Source: Haloprofundus salilacus (lineage in GTDB: Archaea > Halobacteriota > Halobacteria > Halobacteriales > Haloferacaceae). From it: 64,000 nt of DNA. A model generated the notes under the pieces. The model had not been told where the DNA came from. It worked only from the letters and a program-made list of their open reading frames with translations, and did not search any database. Shown here piece by piece: positions 51,104-60,978 of the stretch; positions within the stretch are counted from its first letter, which is position 1, and the number at the start of each line of letters is the position of its first letter. Location: assembly GCF_020150815.1 (NCBI RefSeq), contig NZ_CP083723.1, forward strand, positions 496,001-560,000. Direction: 5' to 3'. Made by a program: the position numbers and the translations under genes.

Positions 51104-51385
51104 ATGAGCGACGACAGCGATACGACGGAGTTCGAGCGCGTAAAACAGCAAGCCGCAGACGCTGTGAGTGAGAGCGAAGCCGTCTCCGTCTACGTGGGCC
51201 TCGTCAGCGACGACGGCGACAACGAATTCTACTTCGCCAACGACGTGGACGAAGAGCGACTTCAGGAGACGACCAGCCAGCAGCTCGGCATGCTGACTCG
51301 CGTCCTCGCCGAACAGTCTGACGCGAGCATCGAACAGGTCACCGAACACGCCGCCGAGACGGCTAGACAGATGAATCTGAGGTGA
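51104..51385 (+). CDS. Small acidic protein, 93 aa
   Basis: It starts MSDDSDTTEFERV. It has two helices with a central pair of strands (VYVGLVSDDGDNEFYF) and a helical C-terminal half rich in Gln/Glu. No family is recognised; it looks like a conserved haloarchaeal hypothetical. Position right after the ferritin-like gene (57 bp) suggests co-expression. Confidence 0.65.
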   Translation: MSDDSDTTEFERVKQQAADAVSESEAVSVYVGLVSDDGDNEFYFANDVDEERLQETTSQQLGMLTRVLAEQSDASIEQVTEHAAETARQMNLR

Positions 51386-51419
51386 GACGGGCGAGTCTCG
51401 CCTCTCAGCTACGAGCTCG

Positions 51420-53096
51420 CTAGCTCGTTACTTCCTGTTCTCGGTCGACGGTAGCGGCTATCGGAAGGGGTGGTCGAGTGGCTGGCGCGTCGACTGTCCC
51501 CGGCTCTTGCCCATTCGACGCGAACTGTGACTCCGCCGTCTCGCCTGACGAATTCGTCCCGTTCGACTGCTGAATCACGTACCGCTGACCGACCATCGGG
51601 TCGAGCAGGCTATCGACGGGCGCGCGGTCGTCGCGCAGCACCGGCACGTCGCCGGTCTCGGTCGTCCGCTGGTAGTTCCGTATCTCGCCCTCGAGGTCGA
51701 TGCCGATGTCCCGGCGATCGTTCCGTGCGAGGAGTTGCTCCTCGGTGACGACCGACTCGTTCTTCGTCGCGATGACCTCGATGTTCTGGACGACGCTCCC
51801 CTGAGCGGTCGGGAAACTGTACACCTGCGGGAACACCTGCGACATCGTCTTGTACTCCGCGCGGTAGAACTTCGACGCCGGGCCGGTGGGTGCGGAGATG
51901 ACGTTCGCGAACAGGATGCCGTCCTCGGAGAGTCGACTGTCCGCGAGTCGCATGAACTCCTCGGTGGTCAACTCGAACGGCACCTTGTCCTTCTGGTAGG
52001 CGTCGAGGACGATGAGGTCGTACGTGTGGTTCGTTTCCTGGAGGAACTGCCGCCCGCCGGTGTTGTAGATATTCAGGTTCTCGGACTCCTCGACCCGGAA
52101 GTACTCCTCGGCTGCGTCGATGACCTCGGGGTCGATCTCGGCCACGTCGACGGTGGCGTCGTAGTCCTCGGCGAACCGTTTCGGGCCGGTGAACCCGCCG
52201 CCGCCGATGAACAGCACGCGGTCTACGTCGTCGTTCATCAGGAGCGGGAGGTGGAAGTACCGGGTGTAGTCGAAGACGTGGCGGTCGGGGTCGCTCTTGT
52301 CCATCGCGCTGTGCCGCTGGCCGTCGAGATACAGCGTCCGCGTGTCGCCGAGGTCGACGACCTGCAGTTCCTGGTACGGCGTCTGCGTCTCGTAGACGAC
52401 GCGACCTTCGACGGAGAGTCCGGCGGCCCCGCTTCCGATTGCGGCGACGAGGAGGACAACGACGAATCCGCCGGAGACGAGTTGGTCGCGGTCGATACCG
52501 GGGCGGGCGAGCACGAGCGCCGTCGTGACCGAGAGCAGTCCGAAGACGAGCGCTATCTGTTCGACGCCGAGCGAGGGGATGAGAAAGTACGTCGTCGCGA
52601 ACGCCCCGACGATGCTGCCGATGGTCCCGAGCGCGTAGACGTGCCCCGACGCCTCGCCCAATCCGTTCTTCGCGGAGAGTTCCGCAGCGTAGGGGCTAAC
52701 GTAGCCGAGGAGGTACGTCGGCGGCCCGAACAACAGCGTGATAGCCGGAAGCGACGCGAACCGACTGGGAAGCGGAAAGCCCGACGTCGCCCGCAACAGC
52801 AGGTCGCCGAGAAAGATGAGTCCGGCGACGTACGCCGCCGTCAGCAGAAACACCCGCGCCATGCGGTCGTTGGTCGCCTGCCGGGCCGCCAGTTTCCCGC
52901 CGCGGTGGTAGCCGTAGCTGAGCGCGGCGAGGAAGACGCCGATGATGCTCCCCCACGTGTAGATGCTGCTGCCGAACTGGGGCGCGATCATCCGCCCGGC
53001 GAGAATCTCCAGCCCCATGCTGGCGACCCCCGAGACGAACACCGCCAGTTCCGGCTTCGTCAACCGGAGGGCGTCGAGGGAACGGTTCATGCTCAT
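51420..53096 (-). CDS. Membrane protein with spermidine-synthase-like domain
   Basis: A 558-residue protein starting MSMNRSLDAL (an alternative ATG lies 6 bp in). About seven N-terminal helices (residues 10-230) precede a Rossmann-type methyltransferase/spermidine-synthase fold (about 245-470). VLFIGGGGFTGPKRF gives the nucleotide-like loop, VAEIDPEVIDAA the acidic strand end, and LIVLDAYQKDKVP the catalytic-region Asp. The aminopropyltransferase gatekeeping residues cannot be verified by eye. Such fused proteins are widespread, and their product is unknown. The C-terminal 80 residues are disordered and acidic. Confidence 0.87.
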   Translation of the reverse strand: MSMNRSLDALRLTKPELAVFVSGVASMGLEILAGRMIAPQFGSSIYTWGSIIGVFLAALSYGYHRGGKLAARQATNDRMARVFLLTAAYVAGLIFLGDLLLRATSGFPLPSRFASLPAITLLFGPPTYLLGYVSPYAAELSAKNGLGEASGHVYALGTIGSIVGAFATTYFLIPSLGVEQIALVFGLLSVTTALVLARPGIDRDQLVSGGFVVVLLVAAIGSGAAGLSVEGRVVYETQTPYQELQVVDLGDTRTLYLDGQRHSAMDKSDPDRHVFDYTRYFHLPLLMNDDVDRVLFIGGGGFTGPKRFAEDYDATVDVAEIDPEVIDAAEEYFRVEESENLNIYNTGGRQFLQETNHTYDLIVLDAYQKDKVPFELTTEEFMRLADSRLSEDGILFANVISAPTGPASKFYRAEYKTMSQVFPQVYSFPTAQGSVVQNIEVIATKNESVVTEEQLLARNDRRDIGIDLEGEIRNYQRTTETGDVPVLRDDRAPVDSLLDPMVGQRYVIQQSNGTNSSGETAESQFASNGQEPGTVDAPATRPPLPIAATVDREQEVTS

Positions 53097-53232
53097 GACA
53101 CACCGAAAGGAGCGCGTCGCATTAACTGTTGGACGCCGCATCGGGCGACCGTCGCGATGTCGATACCCTCGTAATGCCGATACCCTCGCGTCGACCCCTT
53201 CGTTTACCTCTCACGGCGTTGTACACACCTCG

Positions 53233-54303
53233 ATGACCGACGACTCCGACGCCTTCGAGACGCTGTCAGCGCTGTTCGCCGACCTCCCCGACAGTCGCCG
53301 CAGCGCCGTCGACAGCGCGGTCGCCGAAGCGACCGACACCGCCGACCTCCGGGACCGACTGATCGAGTGTTTCGACGACGAGACGAGACACCCCGCGATA
53401 CCCGAACTCGGCGACGACGAGGTTGAGGTGCCCGTGACGACCGAACCCGCGAACGACGGTGCGGTCGACCGTCTCCAGTCGACGGTCGGCGGACTCCGAG
53501 ACCGAGTCGCGAGCGGACTCGACGCCGTCGGGTCGTCCGACGCAGCGTCAGACGGAACGACCGATACCGCCGACACTGCCTACACCGTCGACACCGATGC
53601 TGGTGAGGCCGATGCCGACTTCCCGGTTCCCACCTCCGAGTCCAACAGACCGCTCGCCCGCGTTAGAGGGCGGACGGCGTCAGGCGTGGCCGACCTGAAG
53701 TACACGGTCCGAAACGCCGACCCGAAGCAGGCCGCGCTCTGGGGTCTCGCGACCGGGGCGACGCTAGCGAACCCCGCCATCGCCGCCGGCTACTCGACGG
53801 CCGTGCTGCTCTCGGGTGCGGTGATCGGCGGCGGGGCCGTCGGCGCGTACGCGAGCAGCCACGAGAACACCGTCTTCGACGACCTCGACCCGCTGGAGAT
53901 GGCGCGTCGCTCCGGCGGGATGGCGGCCGCCAACGCCCACCGGACGAACGTGAACGGCCGCGCGCTCGGGAGTCTGCTCGGCGCGTCGACGTACCTCGCC
54001 GAGACGCTGACTCCCGAGGAGTACGCCCACTGGCTCGCCGGACTCGACGCCGACATCGTCGCGCGCGGCGCCGAACTGGGCGCCCGGTACGCGACCGACC
54101 GCGAGGAACTCGGTCTCGGGAGTTCTCGGAGAGGGGCGATTCTGGGCGCCGGGTTCGGCCTCGCGTACGGAATGGCGACCGAGGGCGACGCCGACGGCGA
54201 CCACGCGCTGCGGGAGCTGCTCGACGACGACCTCTACGACGAGTACAGCCGGGCGCTCGGAGACGACGAAGAGCGGTCGGAGGGAGAAGAACCGAGCGAG
54301 TGA
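53233..54303 (+). CDS. Haloarchaeal hypothetical protein, 356 aa
   Basis: It starts MTDDSDAFETLSALF. The N-terminal 70 residues are helical and acidic, residues 70-135 are low complexity, and residues 160-215 hold one or two hydrophobic helices (ALWGLATGATLANPAIAAGY, LLSGAVIGGGAVGAYA). The remainder is a helical acidic domain. No recognised family. A longer frame upstream overlaps the divergent gene's start and is rejected. A peripheral or envelope role is possible, but no function is assigned. Confidence 0.68.
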   Translation: MTDDSDAFETLSALFADLPDSRRSAVDSAVAEATDTADLRDRLIECFDDETRHPAIPELGDDEVEVPVTTEPANDGAVDRLQSTVGGLRDRVASGLDAVGSSDAASDGTTDTADTAYTVDTDAGEADADFPVPTSESNRPLARVRGRTASGVADLKYTVRNADPKQAALWGLATGATLANPAIAAGYSTAVLLSGAVIGGGAVGAYASSHENTVFDDLDPLEMARRSGGMAAANAHRTNVNGRALGSLLGASTYLAETLTPEEYAHWLAGLDADIVARGAELGARYATDREELGLGSSRRGAILGAGFGLAYGMATEGDADGDHALRELLDDDLYDEYSRALGDDEERSEGEEPSE

Positions 54304-54408
54304 GAAGTAGACACAGATACGGGTCCGCGAGGGACTCGCGTCACAGAGCGGCAATGCGGCCAAAGCGGTTTCGGCCGTACAGTCACGTATACGAAGCTGC
54401 CGGCCGAC

Positions 54409-55377
54409 TCAGTCTCCGACCTGTTCGACCGACGATGTCTCTGCCGCCGGACCGAGCACCGCTGCGGCAGCGCCGTACAGTTCGATATCTTCGCCGAGCA
54501 TGGTGAGTCTCACCGGCGGCGGGTCGGCGGCGAGAACGTAGTCGTCGAGGTGTTCTCGGATTCCCGAGAGCATCCACTCGGCGTTGTTGAGCGCGACCGA
54601 ACCTCCGAGTGTCACCACACCCGGGTCGTAGGCGTTGACGAGCGTCCCGATTCCGGCGGCGTTGTAGCGGGCGATTCGGTCGAGGAGCGTCTGAGCCACG
54701 TCGTCGCCGTCGCCCGCGGCGTCGAACACCACCGGTGCGGTTAGCTCGTCGAGTTCGCGCAGCGACGACGTCCGCTCGTCCTCGGCGAGCAGCTGGCGAG
54801 CGAAGTTCGGTATCCCGCGCCCGGAGCAGTACGCCTCCCAGGCGCCCCGTACGCCGCTGCTCGATAGTTCGCCGTCGGCGCGGATGGAGAACAACCCGAC
54901 CTCCGCAGCGTAGCCTCGCTCACCTCGAATCGCTCGGCCGCCTTCGACGACCCCTGCCCCGATGCCCGTCCCGAAGGTGACGTGCGCGACGGAGTCGTAG
55001 CCGCGACCCTCGCCGAACCGATACTCGCCGAGCGCGGCGGCGGTGCAGTCGTTCTGGAGGGCCGTCGGCAGCCCGAAGGCGTCGTCGACAGCCTCGGCGA
55101 GCGGAATATCGTACCGTCTCGTGCCGTCGTCGGCGTCGAACTCGGCGACGACGCCCCGTTCGGCGTCGACCAGTCCCGTCGTCGAGACCGAAACACCCTG
55201 AAGCGGACCGGGCGACCGGGCACGGACGGTCTCAACGGCGTCGACCAACTGCTCGGCCAGCGCGTCGGCGCGGGTGGGCTCTGCGTGAACCGCTACGGGA
55301 CCTCTCTCCGTCCCGCGGCCGTATCGCACGCGGGTACTGCCGATGTCGACGACGACGACGTTGGTCGCTGAACTCAC
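54409..55377 (-). CDS. ROK-family sugar kinase or regulator
   Basis: A 322-residue protein from GTG 55377 (MSSATNVVVVDIG). The phosphate-1 loop VVVDIGSTRVRYG, the sugar-binding NDCTAAALGEY, and the ATP-site VTFGTGIGAGVV segment are clear. The zinc-binding CxCGxxGCxE motif common in ROK proteins is absent, replaced by WEAYCSGRG. There is no DNA-binding domain, so it should be a kinase such as glucokinase. Frames starting at TTG 55416 add 13 residues and are less likely. Confidence 0.85.
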   Translation of the reverse strand: MSSATNVVVVDIGSTRVRYGRGTERGPVAVHAEPTRADALAEQLVDAVETVRARSPGPLQGVSVSTTGLVDAERGVVAEFDADDGTRRYDIPLAEAVDDAFGLPTALQNDCTAAALGEYRFGEGRGYDSVAHVTFGTGIGAGVVEGGRAIRGERGYAAEVGLFSIRADGELSSSGVRGAWEAYCSGRGIPNFARQLLAEDERTSSLRELDELTAPVVFDAAGDGDDVAQTLLDRIARYNAAGIGTLVNAYDPGVVTLGGSVALNNAEWMLSGIREHLDDYVLAADPPPVRLTMLGEDIELYGAAAAVLGPAAETSSVEQVGD

Positions 55378-55623
55378 TTCTGGTACTGCGACGCACGCCC
55401 GTTTCAGTATGCGCAACTTATCGACGGGAAGGGAGCGGTTTCTTCGCCCGGAGACGGCGGATTTCGCTCCGAGTTCGTCCTCGGAGCGTCCGTCGGTTCG
55501 GACGGGCGTGAACCGCTTCCAACACGAATTGATATCGCGTTTCAGGGTGTATCATCGCCGCACAGCGCTCTCCGCCTCGAACAGGGCATGAACTGTTATC
55601 ACCCGGTGCCGGGTACGACCTGC

Positions 55624-56874
55624 ATGCGCGTTCACTTCTCGGACCCGACGTTCGACTATCAGACGCTCCGGACGATGGCGTACGCGACGTACCGCGGAGC
55701 CGAACCGGGCGAGTGTCTGGCGACCGTCGAGCGAATCGACGGGACCGACTTCGAGGCATGGTACACCGAGTGGCGGCGCACCGCCGACCGGGTCGCGGTC
55801 GCCGGCGAGTACGCCGAAGCGGAGAACCACGACGAGACGGCCCGAGACGCCTTCTTTCGGGCGCACAACTACTATCGAACCGCCGAGTTCTTCCTCGACG
55901 GCGACGACTCCCGCCGCGTCCCGACGTACGAGCGCAGTCGAAAGGCGTTCCAGCGCGCGCTCGACTACCTCGACGCCTCGGTCGAGGAGGTCGAGATACC
56001 GTACGAGGGCACGCAGCTCCCCGGGTATCTGTTCACCCCCGACGGATCGTCCGGCAGGGACCCGGCCGGCGACGATACATCCGACGGCAACTCGTCCGAT
56101 GGCGGCCCGTCCGAATGGCCGACCGTCGTCTGCCTCGGCGGGTTCGACTCGCTCGCCGAGGAACTGTACTTTCTCTGCGGCGTCCCGGCCGCGCTCGAAC
56201 GCGGCTACGGTTGCTTTATCTTCGACGGACCGGGACAGGGCGCGCCGCTCCGAATCGAGGGCCTCAAGGCGCGAACCGACTGGGAGAACGTTCTCGGGCC
56301 GGTGCTGGACGCGCTCGTCGACGACCCGCGCGTCGACGCCGACCGAATCGGCGTCGTCGGCGCGAGTATGGGCGGGTACTACGCGCCGCGGGCGGCAGCC
56401 TTCGACGACCGAATCGCCGCCTGCGTCGCGTTCGACCACTGTTTCGATCTCTGGTCAGCGGCGGCCCACGGTCAAGAACGGCTCGCGGCGCTCGTCGACT
56501 ACGCTCCCGGCGTACTCGTCAACGCGATGGCCGCACTCGGCGCGCGCGTCGACGCCGGGTCGCGCTGGCGGATGGAGAACTCGCGGTGGGTGTTCGGCAC
56601 CGACGCCGCGAACCTCCGTCGGACGCTCCGCGAGTACTCGCTCCGCGACGTCGCCAACCGAATCACCTGCCCGACGCTCGCGCTCGCGGGCGAGGACGAC
56701 CACCTGATTCCGCTCCCGCTCGTCTACGAGTTCGCCGACGCTGTCGCGGGACCGACGACGACGCGCGTGTTCACGACCGAGGAGGGCGCGGGCGAGCACT
56801 GCCAAGTCGGTAACCTGTCGCTCGCTCACGGCGAAATATACGACTGGTTCGACGAGACGCTCGCTGAACCGTAA
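55624..56874 (+). CDS. Alpha/beta hydrolase (FrsA / dihydropseudooxynicotine-hydrolase-like)
   Basis: A 416-residue hydrolase. An N-terminal helical cap region (about 1-120) precedes the alpha/beta fold, with YEGTQLPGYLFTP, the oxyanion GGFDSLAEE, nucleophile elbow GASMGGYYAP (Ser about 252), acid in LALAGEDDHLIP, and His in GAGEHCQVG (His about 395). This two-part shape is found in 2,6-dihydropseudooxynicotine hydrolase and FrsA-like enzymes. The ATG at 55624 is chosen over 55588 by the cap homology. Confidence 0.87.
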   Translation: MRVHFSDPTFDYQTLRTMAYATYRGAEPGECLATVERIDGTDFEAWYTEWRRTADRVAVAGEYAEAENHDETARDAFFRAHNYYRTAEFFLDGDDSRRVPTYERSRKAFQRALDYLDASVEEVEIPYEGTQLPGYLFTPDGSSGRDPAGDDTSDGNSSDGGPSEWPTVVCLGGFDSLAEELYFLCGVPAALERGYGCFIFDGPGQGAPLRIEGLKARTDWENVLGPVLDALVDDPRVDADRIGVVGASMGGYYAPRAAAFDDRIAACVAFDHCFDLWSAAAHGQERLAALVDYAPGVLVNAMAALGARVDAGSRWRMENSRWVFGTDAANLRRTLREYSLRDVANRITCPTLALAGEDDHLIPLPLVYEFADAVAGPTTTRVFTTEEGAGEHCQVGNLSLAHGEIYDWFDETLAEP

Positions 56875-56889
56875 CAACCCCGATAAATA

Positions 56890-57855
56890 TCACTCGTACG
56901 ACTCGTCGCTCACTTCTTCTGCGGACTCGTCGACGACTTCGCCGATGGCGTCGTCGAACACGTCGTCCAGGGCATCGTCGCTGGGTACTTCGAGGAGTTC
57001 CTCGACCGGCGCGGCTTCGTCACCGCCGACGAGCGACGAGAGTCGTTCGGTCGTGAGCGCGGCGAACCCGAGAACGAGGACGAACGCGACGCCGCCGATG
57101 GCCGCCTCTACCGACGACCCGCCGACGGCCGCCTCGCTGCCGAGCATCGTTCCCAACGGGACGCCGTCGAAGAAGACGCCGACGGCGACGCCCACGGCGG
57201 TCCACCCGACGGCGACGACGGCGAGCCCGACTGCGGCCCTGTACTGCCGCTGCGAGACGACTCGGAGTTCGTCTCTCGTCATCAGGTCAGAGTAGAGCAG
57301 TCCCGCCTCCTTGACGCGCGGGTAGAGCAGATACAGAAGCGGCGGCCCGAGGAGCGCGACGGCGACGAAGTTGTTGAGTGTGATGATGACCGCTAACACC
57401 GAGAACGGGACGAGTCCGAGTAGGTCGACGCCCCACGCGATGATGGCCGCCGTCAGCGTCGAGGCGACGAACGCGACGACGAGGAACTCGACGAGTTGTT
57501 TCGTCGAACCCATCGTTGGCTCCTCGCCGCTGGAGAGTCGGCCGAGGTTCCCCCAGAGTCGGTAGGCGACGAAGCCGTAGAAGAAGTTCCCGACGAACCC
57601 GAACGCCGAACCCCAAGTGAGCGTGCCGCTGAACGCGTCGCTGAAGAGGTTACCGAACGCCGATCCCCACGCCGCCGCCGGGCCGAACAGCAGGCTGAAC
57701 ACGACCGGGAAGACGTTTCCCGGCCGAACGGTCGTCAGGTGCGGCAGGATGACGAGTCCCTGTGACGGAATCAACGCCGCCGCGTACACCGCCGCGATGA
57801 CGACGGTGAGCATCACCATCCGCACGTCTTTCCACATCTCGATGATATCGTCCAT
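56890..57855 (-). CDS. ECF-type transporter S component (QueT-like)
   Basis: A 321-residue membrane protein. Six to eight helices with the S-component block TVRPGNVFPVVFSLLFGPAAAWG and GSAFGFVGNFFYGFVAYRLW are typical of vitamin/precursor-binding S subunits. An acidic C-terminal tail (about 275-321) is unusual. No energising EcfA/EcfT gene is in this window, so it must share a module encoded elsewhere or work alone. The ligand is not predictable. Confidence 0.82.
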   Translation of the reverse strand: MDDIIEMWKDVRMVMLTVVIAAVYAAALIPSQGLVILPHLTTVRPGNVFPVVFSLLFGPAAAWGSAFGNLFSDAFSGTLTWGSAFGFVGNFFYGFVAYRLWGNLGRLSSGEEPTMGSTKQLVEFLVVAFVASTLTAAIIAWGVDLLGLVPFSVLAVIITLNNFVAVALLGPPLLYLLYPRVKEAGLLYSDLMTRDELRVVSQRQYRAAVGLAVVAVGWTAVGVAVGVFFDGVPLGTMLGSEAAVGGSSVEAAIGGVAFVLVLGFAALTTERLSSLVGGDEAAPVEELLEVPSDDALDDVFDDAIGEVVDESAEEVSDESYE

Positions 57856-57947
57856 GTCCGATCACTCCGTCCGCTTCGAGTTCGTTCCGCGTTCGTTCTC
57901 CACCCGCTCTCGACGCGCCGTCGTCGCCGGTCTCGCCGTCGTTCTCC

Positions 57948-59180
57948 TCACGCCCGTACCCCCGCCAGAGTCGTTCTCGCTCTGGGTTGTAGCTCCTCGA
58001 AGACGACGGCGGCGACGAAGACGACCGAGATGACGCCGACGAGCGTGACCGGTCCGAGCGCCCCGCCGACGAAGACGAGCAGACAGAGCACCGTCGACAG
58101 TCCGACCCGTGTCTTGAACACGATGGTGTCTATCGCTGAGGGCGTCGCCCGGTGACAGACGCCGCTTCCGAGCATGAACGCCGCCGTCCCGAGACAGAGC
58201 GCGAGGAGGCCCCCGGGTTCGAGCGCGTGGTGGTGTATCGTCGCCTCGATGGCGGCGCCGACTCCCACCCCCGAGGCAACGATTCCGGCGTGGACGAAGT
58301 AGTGGCTGAAGACGTAGACGAGACCGCGCTCTCTCGCACGCAGCCAGTCGTCGGATTCGACCCGCAGGAGGCGGTCGATGAGGCGCTCGTCGAAGTGTCG
58401 GAAGTAGAGCCACCACGCGCAGACAGAGATAGAGAACCCGAACGCCGCGACGACGATAATCATCGGCTCGAAGCTGCCGAGGGACGCTTCGAGATCAGTG
58501 CCGACCGACACCGCGATGATGGTCTCGCCGAGGACCAGTATCGTCATGAGGCCCAACCGCTCGGGGAAGTGCGAAACCTGTACGAGCACCTCGCTGAACC
58601 CGAGGTAGACGACGAACACCCCGGCGATGCTGATGACGAACGAGGCGATCCAGAGCCCGTAGCGTCCCGGCGGCGGGACGAACAACGAGATACCCCAGAC
58701 GAGCGTCGTCAGCGCGTCGGAGGCTATCCAGTAGTTGTGAAACGCCTTCGCCTCGGTGTCCATGCTGCGCGCGCGAAGATAGAGTCCCGTCAGAAACAGT
58801 CGGAGCAGGAAGACGGCGAGCGCGAACGCGAACGACTCACCGTGGAGTGCGCCAGGAACGGTCTCCGACAGGAAGATGACGAGAAACATCGCGACGATCA
58901 TCGCCAGCCGCGAGAACGTGTCGGTCGTATCGTAGAGGTCCGCGTAGTAGCTGTACGCCAACCACACCCACCAGACGAGCAGGAACTGCGTAGCAAAGTG
59001 CCCTACCTCTACCGGCGTTAGATTCCCGTGGAGGTGGCTCGCGAGTTCGGCGACGGCGACGACGAAGACCAAGTCGAAGAACAGTTCGAGCCACGTCGCG
59101 TGCCGAACCGCTTCTCCCTCGTCGGTGTACACTGACAGCGGCCGCCCCAACCCTCTAGAGAGCGGAAATCTCGTCTTCAT
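57948..59180 (-). CDS. Low-temperature-requirement protein A (LtrA)
   Basis: A 410-residue membrane protein with about twelve helices. WLELFFDLVFVVAVAELASHL near residue 29 and HFPERLGLMTILVLGETIIAV near 200 are the LtrA family hallmarks. Function in Listeria concerns growth at low temperature; the biochemical activity is unknown. It starts at ATG 59180 and lies 92 bp upstream of the S-component gene on the same strand. Confidence 0.9.
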   Translation of the reverse strand: MKTRFPLSRGLGRPLSVYTDEGEAVRHATWLELFFDLVFVVAVAELASHLHGNLTPVEVGHFATQFLLVWWVWLAYSYYADLYDTTDTFSRLAMIVAMFLVIFLSETVPGALHGESFAFALAVFLLRLFLTGLYLRARSMDTEAKAFHNYWIASDALTTLVWGISLFVPPPGRYGLWIASFVISIAGVFVVYLGFSEVLVQVSHFPERLGLMTILVLGETIIAVSVGTDLEASLGSFEPMIIVVAAFGFSISVCAWWLYFRHFDERLIDRLLRVESDDWLRARERGLVYVFSHYFVHAGIVASGVGVGAAIEATIHHHALEPGGLLALCLGTAAFMLGSGVCHRATPSAIDTIVFKTRVGLSTVLCLLVFVGGALGPVTLVGVISVVFVAAVVFEELQPRARTTLAGVRA

Positions 59181-59323
59181 GTCTGTCTTCCATCTATACC
59201 TGTTTGTAACGATACTCTAGAGTTCACCTGCCGAGATAACCGTGTCGTAGACTAACACGGTTGACTGTCCGTCGGTCAGGACTGGCCGCGTCGACGGTGA
59301 CTCGGACGACGACTCGCTCGGGG

Positions 59324-59734
59324 TCAGTACGACTCGTACGTTGAAGTCCCGACGTCGACGCGGACGAGCGTATTCTCGGGCCACGCGTCCGGGTCCGCGC
59401 CGTACTTCGGGTTGATGCGCCGGGCCGCCGCCGCCGTCTCCTCGTCGTCTTCGACCACCGTCGCCGTGCCGAGGAGCGTGGCGCGCCACTTTGCGTCGCC
59501 CGCGTCGTCCTCCTGTATGGAGACGGCCACGCGGGAGTTCCGGCGCACGTTTGCGAGTTTCTTGCCCGTCGTCAGCAGTTCGAGCGTCCCGTCGTCGTAG
59601 TGGTACCAGACCGGGGCGACGTGCGGTCGGCCGTCGACGCACGTCGCGAAGTGCGCCATCATCGGCTTCGCGGTGATTCGCTCCTCGACTTCCGGCGGAA
59701 CTGTGCTCTGCGTACGGTCGCTCGTGTCGCTCAT
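59324..59734 (-). CDS. Pyridoxamine-phosphate-oxidase-like FMN-binding protein
   Basis: A 136-residue split-beta-barrel protein starting MSDTSDRTQST. MMAHFATCVDGRPHVAPVWYHYDDGTLELLT, described here by its key residues ATCVDG and PVWYH, and KKLANVRRNSRVAVSI match the PNPOx-like family that binds FMN or F420. It is a short stand-alone version. The ATG at 59734 was chosen because the longer frame reads into the neighbour's opposite strand. Activity is unknown. Confidence 0.87.
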   Translation of the reverse strand: MSDTSDRTQSTVPPEVEERITAKPMMAHFATCVDGRPHVAPVWYHYDDGTLELLTTGKKLANVRRNSRVAVSIQEDDAGDAKWRATLLGTATVVEDDEETAAAARRINPKYGADPDAWPENTLVRVDVGTSTYESY

Positions 59735-59786
59735 ACGGGTCGTACGCGCGCCAGCGAGAAAACGGTCGGCCGCTGTTCGGTTGGGG

Positions 59787-60860
59787 TCAGTCGTCCGCGA
59801 CCGTGACGTTCTTGCTCCCGCGCCGAACCACGACCCGTCGCTCGTTATCGACGAACGAGTTCCCGACGACGCGCGCGTCGTCGGACGCGAGCAGCGTGAC
59901 GCCGCGGCTGTTGTTCCGCAGGACGTTGCGGGTGACGAGTGCCCCGTCGCTCTCGATGAGCAGGACGCCGTCGCGGTTGTTTCTGACCCGATTGTCGAGA
60001 ATCCGGTTTCGGTCACTGTCGCGGAGTCGGACACCGACGGCGTTGCCGACGACGGTGTTGTCGTCGAGCGTCGTCTCGGCGGTGCCGTCCGCCAGCGCGA
60101 CGCCGTACAGCCGGTTCGTCAGCGTCGTGTTCGTCACCCGGGTCCCGCGCGCCGAAGAACTCCAGACGCCCGCGACACGGTTCGAGACGACACGGCTGTC
60201 CCGAACCGTCGTGTTTCGGCTCCCGACGAGCGCAATGCCGTGGTCGTTTCGCGCCGCCAACACGCCCGAGAGCGTCGTGTTCGTCGAGTCGCCGACGAGG
60301 TGGACGCCGAACAGCGCGTTCTCCGTCGCCGTGACGTTTCGGAGGCGGTTCGACCGACTCCGGTCCGACAGCGACACGCCGTAGACGCTGTTTCGCGTCG
60401 CCGTCGTGTTCGCGACGACGCTCTCCGTGACCGCTCGAAGCGAGAACCCGACTCGACTCCCCCGTGCCACGACGCCCTGGACGTGCAGGTTCGCGACGCG
60501 GGTCGCTCGCACCGAGTCATCCCAGTTCGAGACGGTGAGGTTCTCGACGGTGACGTTTCTCGTCGGGCGCTCCCACGACCCGACGACGACGCCCGCAGTG
60601 CCGAAGCGTCCGTCGCCGCGAACCGCGTGGCCGTCGCCCTCGACGACGACGTCGTTGGCACTTACGACGAGACACCGCCCGGTGTCGCTCGTGAGGTTCC
60701 GCGTCAGTTCGTAGTGGCCGGGTTCGGTGAGTTCGGTACACTCGGCGATGGGCGTCGCTCCGCCGTCGTCGACCTGCGTCGGCCCGACGCCGAGACACGT
60801 CTGCGAGAGACAGAGGACCGCGACGACGAGGACGACGTGTCGAACCCCGGTCACGGCCAC
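59787..60860 (-). CDS. NosD-like right-handed beta-helix protein
   Basis: A 357-residue exported protein. A signal peptide (about 1-24) leads into rungs of a parallel beta-helix, seen as repeating NxT/V-x(2)-N-x(2)-V units with NVTVENLTVSNW and a second half of DNTVVGNAVGV-type turns. The Asn-rich ladder resembles NosD/CASH domains. No copper or nitrous-oxide genes are nearby, so the function may simply be surface or carbohydrate binding. The start is the ATG at 60860. Confidence 0.82.
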   Translation of the reverse strand: MAVTGVRHVVLVVAVLCLSQTCLGVGPTQVDDGGATPIAECTELTEPGHYELTRNLTSDTGRCLVVSANDVVVEGDGHAVRGDGRFGTAGVVVGSWERPTRNVTVENLTVSNWDDSVRATRVANLHVQGVVARGSRVGFSLRAVTESVVANTTATRNSVYGVSLSDRSRSNRLRNVTATENALFGVHLVGDSTNTTLSGVLAARNDHGIALVGSRNTTVRDSRVVSNRVAGVWSSSARGTRVTNTTLTNRLYGVALADGTAETTLDDNTVVGNAVGVRLRDSDRNRILDNRVRNNRDGVLLIESDGALVTRNVLRNNSRGVTLLASDDARVVGNSFVDNERRVVVRRGSKNVTVADD

Positions 60861-60978
60861 AGTCGACCTCCGGTCATACGGTGGAGTCGACGACCGACGA
60901 AAAGAGCGTTCGGTCGACAGGTCGACAGGTCGACGGTCGGCGAGTCGTCGGGCGCCGGTTACCGGCGACGCTCTTCCG

